A program made the translations under genes and the position numbers. From positions 7,410-21,114 of the forward strand of contig MU617161.1 in assembly GCA_025201705.1 (NCBI GenBank): a stretch of 13,705 nucleotides of DNA, read 5' to 3'. The notes under the pieces are model-generated. The model saw only the letters and a program-made list of their open reading frames with translations. It made no database searches and had not been told where the DNA came from. This document shows, one piece after another, positions 1 to 9,146 of this stretch (position 1 is its first letter; the number at the start of each line of letters is the position of its first letter). This stretch comes from Dissophora ornata (lineage: Eukaryota > Mortierellomycota > Mortierellomycetes > Mortierellales > Mortierellaceae).

Positions 1-65
1 AGTTGGACTTGGATAGCGCTTTGGAGTGTTAGCGTTGGTATCTCTACTGCTGCTGTTGTCTGCAG

Positions 66-257
66 TTAACCTGCCATGGTCTAAGGCACCTTAGCAATTA
101 CCATGGTGGAGGAGTCTCTCTATCACCTTCGATGTATTGTCCCTCTTGTGAGAGTTTGTTCAGCCCAATATTTGGAGCACCATGGCTTGTGACCTGCCCG
201 CGGTGTACTCTGCACAGCGCCTTGTTGAGTTCACTAGGAATGACGCGAGGCTGCTGA
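66..257 (+). CDS. Possible last exon of a plus-strand gene entering from the left (unrecognised)
   Basis: After a pyrimidine-rich stretch ending in CAG at 63-65, a plus-strand frame stays open from 66 to a TGA at 255-257. It encodes about 63 residues, including CPSC and CPRC separated by 15 residues, the spacing of a small zinc ribbon. Two AATAAA signals follow within 60 bases, which fits a 3' end here. The product is not recognised. A competing plus frame ends at TGA 278-280 after MACDLPAVYSAQRLV, and a third ends at TAA 67-69 after a hydrophobic stretch, so neither the frame nor even the coding status is settled. The upstream exons would lie outside the window. Confidence 0.25.
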   Translation, partial: LTCHGLRHLSNYHGGGVSLSPSMYCPSCESLFSPIFGAPWLVTCPRCTLHSALLSSLGMTRGC

Positions 258-294
258 CTGACGGCAAGCCCATGCTGTGAGGATAGAGGCTTTG

Positions 295-313
295 AATAAA
301 ACTGGCTAATAAA
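295..313 (+). terminator. Tandem poly(A) signals, plus strand
   Basis: AATAAA occurs at 295-300 and again at 308-313 on the plus strand, 38-50 bases after the TGA at 255-257. The pair suggests a transcript arriving from the left ends near 320-340. It supports a gene 3' end here but does not identify the gene. Confidence 0.4.
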
Positions 314-846
314 AGTGCCATTTGCTCAAATGCCAAAATTTTTACAGCATGAAAAAAGGGGGAAGTGCTGTCAGTTTGAAATTGGAATAAAAAACAGAAA
401 AAAATGCGTTCACGCTTACTATGATTCTTAATGAGGGATTCTTGGACCTGACAAAGTGACTGACCAGGTTGAACGCATTTTCATTTATGCACTAGTATTT
501 TCGCCCAGGCGGAAATTCTTACACCTTGTACTATTTCGGCACTAAATGTCCCATTCTTCATCCTCACTCGTTGTCCCAACCAACGCTCCTCTTTGGGATC
601 TTACCCGCCAATTTATGGTTGCTTGTTTATAGTCAGTCTCCTGGCCTCTGAATGGTGGTCCTACATAGACTGGATAACAATCCTTTCCTTTTTTCCTTGC
701 TTGAAAGACTTGAAGTATTATATACAGCGCTGGCTAAAATAGAGGGCGAGATTAACAGCTAGACAAGCTGAAGTTGCTTGGGCGTGTTGTCGAAACGTTT
801 TTACTCTCTTAAAAAAAAGAAAAGTTGATCAATAATGAAAAATGGT
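314..846. other. Intergenic region between convergent gene ends
   Basis: Apart from the inverted repeat at 401-481 I see no gene here. There is no tRNA-like B box, no long open frame with protein-like composition, and no consistent splice sites. It lies between the presumed plus-strand 3' end at about 320 and the poly(A) signal of the minus-strand LIM gene, so it is probably 3'-UTR and intergenic sequence. Confidence 0.5.
401..481. repeat. 12-bp perfect inverted repeat with nested 5-bp stem
   Basis: AAAATGCGTTCA at 401-412 is the exact reverse complement of TGAACGCATTTT at 470-481. Directly inside the right arm, CAGGT (465-469) can pair with ACCTG (446-450), extending the helix over a bulge. 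The enclosed sequence has no good open frame. It could be a structured 3'-UTR element, a small RNA or a tiny repeat relic. CTGA near the 3' arm recalls a box D, but there is no convincing box C, so I do not call a snoRNA. Confidence 0.45.
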
Positions 847-852
847 TTTATT
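847..852 (-). terminator. Poly(A) signal of the LIM gene
   Basis: TTTATT on the plus strand reads AATAAA on the minus strand. It lies about 43 bases beyond the TGA of the LIM gene (897-895), a normal distance for a fungal poly(A) signal. Confidence 0.55.
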
Positions 853-894
853 CGATTGACAAATATTATTATGCTGTATCTTCTCTTTTTTTTT

Positions 895-3800
895 TCAATG
901 AACCTCACTGTAGACAGTCTTGCACCTCTCTGCCCTAAAATTCTTTGTCCGCTGAATTATCAAGATGTCCAGCTCGCAGTAGGTCTGCCCCTCGTATCCG
1001 TAATAAGTATCCGTCAGCTCCATGCTACAAACCGCACACGAGAAGCACTTCGTATGGAACCTCCAGCCCTCCATCGTTTGTGCACAAGGCCCCTCGATTG
1101 GCTCATCACACTTTGTACAAAGTGAATTGTTCAGTCGATGGTAATGTCGTCTGCAGTACGGCGCTTCCTTGTACACATAGAACTTCTTGTCCGGGAACCC
1201 TCGCTTACAGGTCGTACACCGGAAACATCCCGAATGCCATTTCCCCTTCAGCTTCCCGTCCTGTGCACACACTGCATCCTTCTCCACAGACAACCCACAG
1301 GCCTTGCACTTGGGAAGGAACAGGTCCTTGTAGTCCTTGTGGCAGTAGATTCGATTGTTCTTCTCCAAATGACCGACTGACGGCTTGATAGGCTTTAGGC
1401 AATGGTAGCAGCAGAGGTGGTGCTCGTGCCAGGGCTTTCCTAACGCGTAGACAGTCCTGTCCGTCGACTGGATCGTTGCTTCGCATCCCGCGCATGTCGG
1501 ACGGCGCTGCGGCCTGTGGAGCTCCTTGGCAATCATCAACGCAAAGTCGCGTTCACACAACACGCGCCCTTCGTACTCATGGGCGTGGAGGGAGGACTCG
1601 ATCGGTCGACGGCACTTGGCGCAGTTTAAGCATTCCATGTGGTAGCTGCTAAACGCCATCTTGATCGAATCTGCCAGCTCCGAGGGGAGGATATCTTGTT
1701 TGCAGTCGGCACATCGCTCGATGCCCCCACGGCCATTCTTCGATCGATTGCGGGTTGGGGAGAGAGCCGCAGTTCTGGTGGCGGTTGTAGTCGTGGAACG
1801 TTCGCGCTCTCGGACATTCTCGTGCTCCTCCTCAACCCTGGCGGCAGTGGGTGCGGTCTGGGTACGGGCCGGCTCTCGGCTGCGTTCTCGAACAATCTCA
1901 CGCTCAACAACACGCTTCTCACGGACAGTCTCATGCTCGCGTTCTCTTCTCTCGCTCCGTTCAGGCAGAGTGAGTCTCTCGCTGCGGGTCTCCCGCACTG
2001 GCGAAAGTATTGGCGATCGCACAGGTGATCGTCCGGCTCTTTCCTTCTGCTCCTTCACCGTGCGCTGGTTTCGAAAATCCTCAGATCGACGGGCAACAGT
2101 AGGCTGCTCGGGCGAGGGAGGCGAGGGGTTCCGCATATCATCCGATCGACGGTTGATTTTGGACAGAGTTGAATCGAGTGTCAAAATGGGAGCCGATCGA
2201 GATTCCTCGACTCTCTGGGTGACTTTGGTCTGGACTGGAGTGGGCGAGGACACTCGAGTTTCGTTAATTCGATGCAGAGCATTTGGTTGAGTTGGTGTAG
2301 GAGACGCCGTTGTCCTACGCAGGTCCTCCGACCGACGAGGGTTTCTCGGCTGTACTGGAGCAGGAGTACCAACGACTTTGCTTTCCTGAACCTGACGAGA
2401 TCTTGTCTGAATTGGAGCTATTGGTGATGTGGGTCTTCTAATCTCCTGGGAGCGAAGGATGACCTTTGTTTGAGACGCGGACGGCGACATGGGTCTTCGG
2501 ACATCCACAGATCGAGGGATAGAATCTGATTGAGATGCCACGGGGGAAGTGGGTCTGCGAGTGTCAACACACCGACGGATAGGTTCTTCTTGCATTGGGA
2601 TCACAACCGGGGCCCGTCGCGTAGCTCTTGGCTGGAGTGGAGTTGGCGATGCGATATTTCGAGTAGCTCGTGGTGGCTGAACCGGAGTTGGAGATGTAGT
2701 CGCCTTCCGAATATCCTCTGATCGGCGCTGGATTCTCGACTGAACTGGCACAGGCGACACAGTCCCCCGCATGTCCTCCGATCGGCGAACAGTTTTCGGT
2801 TGAGCTGGCGTAGGAAGAGAGGCTCGACTATCATCTGCGCGGCGGAGGGATCGCTGTTGTTGAGCTGGAGTTGGGGATGGCGAGTTTCGCATGTCCTCCG
2901 AACGGCGAACAGTTCTCGTTTGTGCAAGAGCTGCTGGGGTTGGGGATGCAGTACCTCTGACTCGGGGTTCTAATGCACTCGGACGCGCAATTCGTGTTGA
3001 CTCGCGAGGGGCGGGAGGCAAGACTCTAATCTCCTGCATCAAGTCCTCCATCAATGCCTCGAAATGGTCCACGGTGTTCTTTGACTTTGGTCGTGTTTCG
3101 GACGGGTATCTGCCAGTGGATTCTATCAAAATGACATCAGAGGGGGTTTGTTTAGCATTTGATGGCTGGTTGATACATCGCGCGAGAGAAAGTAAATGTG
3201 TATGATGTTTCCTGTCAATACCTTTAGGAGGAACTGGCGAGGGCGACGAAGAAGATGTCGATTCGGCGGGTGTAAGTGGTCGGTATGTTGTTGACGTCTG
3301 CTCCGTCAGCATCTCCAAATCTGTCTCGTCCAAGGGAGACAAAGGCGGCGATGCTGTCTTGTACGTAGAGACGGCGCTGATGTCTTTAGGGCTGCGACCG
3401 CCAGAGGAAGTGGTCGAGACACTCCATCGTCTTTGCTGCTCCAATGACCCTCGTTGCTTTTCCTCCTGCGGAAGCAAATCATCTGGGTAAGTCATATCGT
3501 CGCACTGAGAGTATTTCTCTGATTCCTCGGACACTTCCGACATGGATCTGTCCATGCGATCAAACGAGCTTGTACTGGATCTGTCGGATTGGCGGTTCCT
3601 GCTTCCCGCCGTAGCCAGAAGCGAGGATGCTGCCAATCTCGACGAAAATGTGCGACCTACTCCCTCATTTGTCGGTCTTGAAGAAGTAGATGTGGCATCG
3701 CTACTATTGCTCCTGCTGTCAGCAATAACTGGTGCTGAGCGGTTGCTCTTCTCCCACTCGCGCTCACGCTCCCGATCCTTTCCAAACTCAGTCCTAGCAT

Positions 3801-5169
3801 CAGGCACTCCTGCTCCTGCTCTTCCCCCTAATCCGGTCGTATTTCGCCTGCTGCTGTTGTTTGACGGGTCCATTGAGATGCCAAGACCGCGTGCCGCAAT
3901 CCCGCTTGTTCGCGCCGCTGATTTTCGAGGAACCACCGGCAACTGCTGCGACACTATCCTTGTGGGCTTTGGTCTGACTGGATATGAGCAGGTGGTCTCC
4001 ATCATCGGGTCCCTGCTCCGGCTCTCGGAGGCATTGCGTCCATGTTGCGGTGCCGGCACTCGGTCTTCCATGGATGACTTTGGTGTAGGATAGTCAAGTG
4101 TATCTCGTTGGCGACGAGGGCTGTCTAGACCGTACGAAAGCACAGCGGCGACAATAGGCGAGACAGTGGGTTGTTGTTGACTATTGCGCCTGCTGGTAAT
4201 TATGTCGCTGTCGCTGTTGGTGTTCGATTGTTGGCTTGGGAGAACGATGGGCTGCGATAGCATAGCTGGAGCGGATGCATATTTCCGTTTTGAGTATTTC
4301 TCGAGGAATGGCAGAGCTGGCCGGGATGTGACAGAGGTGGTGCGGAGAGGGGATAATGGCGACATGGTGAGAGGGATCTTTGAGGTTGTAGTATTAGTAG
4401 TAGAGGTGGAGGTGGTAGTGGTCTTTTTAGAGTCAAGTGCGGTTTTCGACTTTGGTGAGTCTGGAAGAAAAAAAGTAAAATGTCGGAGAAAAAGGAGTGA
4501 TTGCGAAGGTTAGGATGCGATGAAGCGGCAACAATGAAGCAAAAGGCGTGGACATGTCAGCAGAAACAAAGACGCTACCATCTTTCTCTGTATTGGAGGT
4601 CGCCGAGGAGGGCAGACAAAGACGTGTGGCACATTGTGTAAGCGACAAAGAGCACGCAGGTATGTATGCGCGCACATGTACATAGGGAGAGAGAGAGAGA
4701 GCAAGAGAGAGGGCCTTTTGATTAGATATTGCCCGATTTGTGTGTTTGTGCAATCCGATTGTCCTAGGGACAGCGAACAATCGGAGGGCGCTGTGTGTCC
4801 ATGCGGCGGTCCATCCCCCCCGTCGTACATTTCGCTTATTTCACGTCTCGGCGAATAATTTTTCACAGTCCGCGCGGCCTCATTTTTGTCCCTCAAATCA
4901 CAGGGCCGAACTATTGCCCTGTGTGTTCCTGAAAGGCCTCAGACACAAATTCGCTGTCCCGCGTACAGGTCACAAAGAGAGAGAAGGGGGGGGGAACACT
5001 TACGCTTCGAAAGATAGAGAGGAAGGACAGGCATTGCTGGTGCAGACGTGCAGACATGTCCAGTCAGCTCTCCAAACATCACATCATTTCCACAGTCTGA
5101 ACAGTGGACGATCGGTAGGACCTGTGACAGACGGGGGTCCTTGACCGTCATTTGTGAGAAGACTGACAT
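895..5169 (-). CDS. Four-LIM-domain protein with N-terminal CxxC/HxC motif and central repeat array (paxillin-like scaffold)
   Basis: Two exons, 5169-5004 and 4460-895, join in phase (TCGAAGC|GTAAGT to TTCTTCCAG|ACTCACC) to give 1243 aa. Residues 1-56 hold C23-x2-C26-x11-H38-x-C40, resembling the start of fungal LIM proteins. A long Ser/Thr/Pro-rich disordered region follows. About 15 degenerate copies of a ~20-residue RRSEDxR..SPTPxQP unit span residues ~570-856, then an Arg/Glu-rich segment (~875-950). Four LIM domains fill ~972-1220, each with the CxxC..H..C/H..CxxC..CxxD/H zinc ligands, for example CADC, CAGC, CKAC and CTKC as first pairs. LIM domains bind protein partners; fungal paxillin-like proteins act at sites of polarised growth and the cytokinetic ring, and that role here is inferred. 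MTVK (5151) is an alternative start. An acceptor-like TTTCCAG just before the ATG hints at a 5'-UTR intron. Confidence 0.88.
2050..2925 (-). repeat. Degenerate ~20-residue coding repeat array in the LIM protein
   Basis: Minus-strand translation shows about 15 consecutive units with the loose consensus RRSEDxR-x(2-5)-SPTPxQP. Examples are RRSEDMRNSPSPTPAQQQ, RRSEDIRKATTSPTPVQ and RRSEDLRRTTASPTPTQ. Unit length varies from about 14 to 22 residues, and several central units lack RRSED but keep an Arg-rich head and a SP/TP tail. At DNA level the units are diverged but keep recognisable blocks such as the GGAGGACAT-type codons for SED. Each unit offers proline-directed phosphorylation sites and PxxP-like segments. 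Confidence 0.85.
4461..5003 (-). other. 543-nt intron of the LIM gene
   Basis: The donor GTAAGTG begins at 5003 and the acceptor TTTTTTTCTTCCAG ends at 4461. At 543 nt this is 4-6 times longer than most other introns in the window. It contains a GA microsatellite (4687-4713) and an 8-bp inverted repeat, CCGATTGT (4755-4762) with ACAATCGG (4777-4784). The frame upstream of the ATG at 4365 stays open to the acceptor, so the coding sequence does not start at that ATG. Confidence 0.8.
4687..4713. repeat. GA dinucleotide microsatellite (intronic)
   Basis: A run of GA units with one small interruption lies inside the long LIM-gene intron. On the minus (transcribed) strand it is a CT tract. Confidence 0.8.
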
Positions 5170-5640
5170 TGCTGGAAATATCGAATGTCGCAAAAAAAGA
5201 ATAACCCCCTTGAGAGTGAATCGAGGTGAGAAATGATAATAAAAATAGAGTCGATGAGAGGTGCACTTGATAAGAAAGTGTATGTACAATGGTGCGAGTG
5301 TGGAGGACAGCTTCTCAGGGTAGCGGATGGTATTAATGGATTAGTGGAAGCAGGCAGTGTGAGGAGACAGCTGTCGGTGAAGGTGGCGACGAAAGGCTGA
5401 GCAAGAGCGAAAGAGCGAAGAGACAAGCAACAAGAAGAGGAAAGCAAGGTCAGGAAGGAAAGGAGAGAAGGAAGAACGAACGAACGAACGGGAAAAAAAA
5501 AGGCAGCTAATAAAAAAAGAGAGAGAGAGGGCAATTCGGCTTGCCCAGCTTCCCGCTTGGTTAATGCCTTTTGATTGCGATTTGATTTGGAGTGTCGCAA
5601 GCTATTACATCTAATTGAATTGCAACCTTATCCCTCTGCC
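5170..5640 (-). promoter_or_regulatory. Upstream region of the LIM gene, strongly CT-rich on the coding strand
   Basis: Directly upstream of the LIM ATG, the minus strand is rich in C and T over several hundred bases. It includes a (GAAC)4 tract at 5474-5489 and a GA tract at 5519-5529 (plus-strand reading). Pyrimidine-rich tracts are common in fungal promoters and 5' UTRs. I cannot place a TATA box or transcription start. The long minus-strand open frame over 5148-5600 is low-complexity Leu/Ser/Phe and I treat it as a by-product of the CT bias. Confidence 0.4.
5474..5489. repeat. (GAAC)4 tetranucleotide microsatellite
   Basis: Four exact GAAC units on the plus strand, within the CT-biased (minus strand) upstream region of the LIM gene. 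Confidence 0.85.
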
Positions 5641-6367
5641 AGACGTAGTCTGTAACAATAAAGAACGCGATGTCTCGCTGAAACACAGATCCCAATAGCA
5701 CAGAGAGAAACCGGCGGGAAATAACACAAAACGAAACAGGGCACCACAGGTCAGACCTGTCTTTTCTCTGTAAAGCCCTATAGTAGTAAACTACGGGGGA
5801 ATCGTCTCAGGGGAGTACAGTTGGTAACCGTGCGAAACAGAAACCGACTGCGCGACACTTGGACCTTCAGCCACGGAGCATTTTTCGTAACAGGCAAAGA
5901 GGACATTGGCTGAATCAGTCCGTGCCTCCCCCTCCTGTGTTCCCTTCGGATTTGTGAGCAGTACAAAAAAAAAGAGCAACAAAAGATGCTGTCCAGGCGA
6001 CACTTTTGTTTATTCGCTTGTTGAACATCGCACAAAAACATCAGAAGAAGACGAAAGGTCGGAAGGAAAGCAGGGAAAAACTGAAAGAACTGTTGTACAA
6101 ACTGCACCCCCCTCGGTCGTTTGTTCTCGCTCTGAGCTTCCCTCTTCTCTGCGCCATGCCCGATTCATCAACTCTTTGCAGAAACAATAGGGTTTAAGTG
6201 TTAACATAGTCAGGAAAACTGCATCAGATCGATCACCAGCAGCAGAGTCTTCATGTTCTCGGTATATCTCTACCCTCTTCCTGTTCCTCCTTCTACTCCT
6301 CCTACAGCTAGGGATGAGACATAGGCAGGAAATAGACCATCGATCACATTTTCACCCGTCGGCCAAT
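5641..6367. other. Intergenic region between LIM gene promoter and copine 3' end
   Basis: No gene is supported. It holds two short dyads, ACAGGTC-A-GACCTGT (5746-5760) and GTAGT-AA-ACTAC (5783-5794), which could be binding sites for dimeric regulators. A minus-strand frame at 6003-5791 looks like a small secreted protein but starts with GTG, not ATG, so I do not annotate it. Confidence 0.4.
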
Positions 6368-6373
6368 TTTAAT
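6368..6373 (-). terminator. Poly(A) signal of the copine gene (ATTAAA variant)
   Basis: TTTAAT on the plus strand reads ATTAAA on the minus strand, about 62 bases beyond the copine stop. It is the closest poly(A)-like hexamer. A canonical AATAAA also exists further on (6014-6009). Confidence 0.4.
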
Positions 6374-6434
6374 GAACGATAGACAATAGATCCTCTCATC
6401 ACTGATATAAAAAGGAAGGCTATAGACGCATGTT

Positions 6435-9146
6435 CTACTGTGTTTTGGCCAGGTCGTTTCCTTCTGTAGGATTCGAGGTTGTCTGGGGACCGCTGGAACG
6501 GCTCAATACAGGAAATATCTGCACTTGAGGCGATGCATCAGTGGTAGAGACAGCCGAGGATGGGTGTGATTCGCTCGTAGAGAGCGGCTCGCGGTGTTGC
6601 TCCTGTGGTGTTGGGTGCTGAGGTGGGTATTGAGCAGTGTATTGAGTAGTGTGTTGAGGAGGATATTGACGAGGGAGTTCGGGAGGGTATAGAGGCGGAT
6701 ATTCAGGAGGGTACTTCGGTGGGTATGGGATGTCACCAAGCAGCGACAGGTGGTTTGGTTGCTGAGCAGGTACAGGAGAGCCGTGCGGCATCGGGGGAGA
6801 AGTAGGCCACGAGGAGCTGGCGGCATACAGCTGTTGAGGTTGATTGGGGGGATAATGTTGACCTGGCGAAAGTGCATATGGCGAAGACAGATTGAGTGAT
6901 CCTGCTTGTCCTACTGGTGGAGCAACGGGAGGAGCATATGCCATTGGTACAGGTGGATGAGGTATCGGAATGGGCGAAGGAGGATACTGGTTTGAATAGG
7001 GCACAGGTATGTTTGATGGAGCCCCAGCGACCGGCATGTAAGCCCTCGGCTGTGGCCTGATCTTGTTGAGCATCATATAGTCCACTAGCTGGTCGGGGAC
7101 TTCCGCCAACAGTGCCGCTTCTAATTCACCACCAGCATTGTCCAAGGGGAAATCACGCGCAGCCACGAATTGCACAATGTCGCGACTCATTTTGGTGGCG
7201 TTGTCTTCGTCGTCGCCATCTAGGATGTTCATGTTCGTGAATTGACCTGGACCGACTCCTACAATAATGATTGACATGGGGCGCTTACTAGCCTCCTTGA
7301 TCGCCCGAATCGTGTCATCCCTATCCCCATTATTATATTAGTTAGAGGTGATGGATATCAACACAGCGTTGCAGGTGGAGTTCTGCTTCTCTGAAGGCGA
7401 TATATATATAAAATTGGTGCTTACATGTCGGTGACAGCGCCGTCAGTGATGATCAAAAGAATAGTGTATCTGTTAGGCCCGCTCTCCTGAGTAATTCGCG
7501 TCACTTGTTCAATAACAGGTGCGAAATTAGTGGGGCCACTCAGCTCCACAAGAGAATGAGCTTTCCAGTACGCCTCCAGGATGCCCTCTACACCAGAAAC
7601 TTCTGGCTGCATTTTTTTTTATAGATCGAATATTGAAAGCACCGTGGTCAGTATCTACCGTTTTTCAGGGTTGTCAAAAAAAAAGGCGCTACTTACGTTC
7701 ATGCGATTATTGTTGAGAGCAAACGCGTGATGAGTCACTCCTTGAATTCTGCCTCCAAACCCATACACCGGAAATTTCTTCCCCGAATCATAAGTCTGAA
7801 GAATATCACCCACGGTTCGAATTGCTCGGGTGTAGTCGTTCACGCCAGTAGGGTTCCTGTAGTGAAGCGACCTTGGATCATTATAACGTCCATTGCTAGC
7901 CGTGAAATCGACAGCGACACAAAGACCGATTTGGATGCCTCCTGTGATGTAGCTGAGAAACGACGGCGCTTCTATTTCAGAATAGCTCTGGAAGATCAAG
8001 GCAGATGTCGCCGTGACATGTGGTAACGGCATTGAATGAGGAAACGACAAACGGCTCAGTCCCTCCAATGTGAAGGTCTTTGTGGCACTGATCAGAGTAT
8101 GGGCTATTTGTAAAAGGCGTCAAAAGATCCAGGTTGTTAGGCTGGGGTTGAAGGCGATGTGGTTTTGTAGGATAAACGTGCTTGTGTTTTTTGGTGTGGT
8201 ATTGCCAGGCTACCAACTTACCACCGTTGTCCTTGTAGTTCATGACCTCAATCTTGAGCGACCTCTGGCGATCCCCGTTGCAGAGAACGCTTCCCTTTAT
8301 CGAGAACGCCTTCCATATGGGGTCATCCTCCGAGCGAATATGCTTTGATTTGTACACTGGAGAGAACGTGCCGTCTTCGTTCACACGCTGGATCACAAAA
8401 TACGCCGTCGGGCGTGATTTGAACAGACCCTTCTTTGTCAAATCTAGACCCCTGATCTGAAAGCTAGAAACACGCCACTTGTAAGTATTTTATACAAAAT
8501 TTCATGAGGAAGGAGGAGATGGGCGAAAAGTGCGTTTTTGTTTGTACTGTACTTACTTTACAACAGTGTTTGACGGCGATATGTCCTCAGCTTGGATGAT
8601 AATCTGACCAAGGTTTTTTTGTGCGCGCCCTTCACATAAATGCTTTGGACTCCTGAGATCAAAGATAACCGAACCTCCGGTTTCGCGGGCTCCACAGACG
8701 ATCGACGCCAAGTCCGTTTCAACTTCTCCCAGGAAATCCTGATCCGAAAAGTTGCCGCTGTGCTTGTCGTCGATATCATACACCACGAACTTCAGTCGTT
8801 GGATGGTTTGAAAGCGAAAGTCGACTTGGAGGTTCTTGATAAAGACCGGGTTCAGGCTGTCCTTGATGCGTTCGGTCATGGCACGGGGCCGTGTATCCCA
8901 TTTGCCAGTGTGGTCATCAAAGTGATAGAGATACACTTGAGGATCACTAAGCGACAAGATGTCCTTGTTGACGAGGTTTCTAATAACATTGAAACGGGGT
9001 GCGATTGAGGATGTTAATTGAACCGCTTCAACAATATACTACAGTCAATTACTATCACTCAAGTTAGAAACTTGCTTGCATTGGATCTTGAGCTCCACTT
9101 TTGGAGAAGGAAGAGGTGCTGGCGCAGGGACAGGAAAGCCTTGCAT
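6435..9146 (-). CDS. Copine: C2A-C2B-vWA protein with Pro/Tyr-rich C-terminal tail
   Basis: Exons 9146-9076, 8979-8557, 8463-8222, 8103-7697, 7606-7425 and 7320-6435 join in phase to 736 aa. Copines are cytosolic proteins that bind acidic phospholipid membranes in response to calcium and recruit partners through a vWA domain. C2A (residues ~10-150) keeps its acidic loops (NKDILSLSDP, YDIDD, SDQDFLG). C2B (~160-290) starts FQIRGLDLTKKGLFKSRP, with several acidic ligands replaced. The vWA domain (~320-530) carries the MIDAS DFTAS, ITDGAVTDM and SIIIVGVG. A ~200-residue tail from ~535 is rich in Pro, Tyr and Gln and includes overlapping PPKY, PPEY and PPLY motifs. Five introns of 90-118 nt; the first is GC-AG. 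The start is the ATG just before VELKIQCK; an acceptor-like CTCCCTCAG at 9174 suggests a 5'-UTR intron. The neighbouring genes do not hint at function. Confidence 0.92.
8980..9075 (-). other. GC-AG intron in the copine gene
   Basis: Joining AA|GCAAGT (intron from 9075) to ATTATTAG|AAACC (exon from 8979) gives CKNLVNKDILSLSDP, which matches copine C2A domains closely. No GT donor in this stretch restores frame: GTTTCT is in phase 0 and the GTGATA/GTAATT candidates in phase 1, while the exon needs a two-base carry. The donor otherwise fits the full consensus, as is usual for GC-AG introns. Confidence 0.8.

Noticed and set aside
1661..2290. A 209-codon plus-strand open frame
   Set aside because: It is antisense to the LIM gene and its Arg/Ser-rich translation mirrors the coding repeats on the other strand.
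5791..6003. A minus-strand frame resembling a small secreted protein with a hydrophobic start
   Set aside because: It begins with GTG rather than ATG and lies in the presumed 3' flank of the copine gene with no splice or conservation evidence.
7815..7845. GGTTCGAAT resembling a tRNA T-arm/B box
   Set aside because: It falls inside the well-supported vWA coding exon of the copine, and no acceptor or anticodon stem surrounds it.
7977..7996. Acceptor-like TGATCTTCCAG in the copine minus strand
   Set aside because: Reading through it in frame from the acceptor at 8104 gives LEGLSRLSFPHSMPLP and FQSYSEIEAPSFLSY, so this stretch is coding rather than an intron end.
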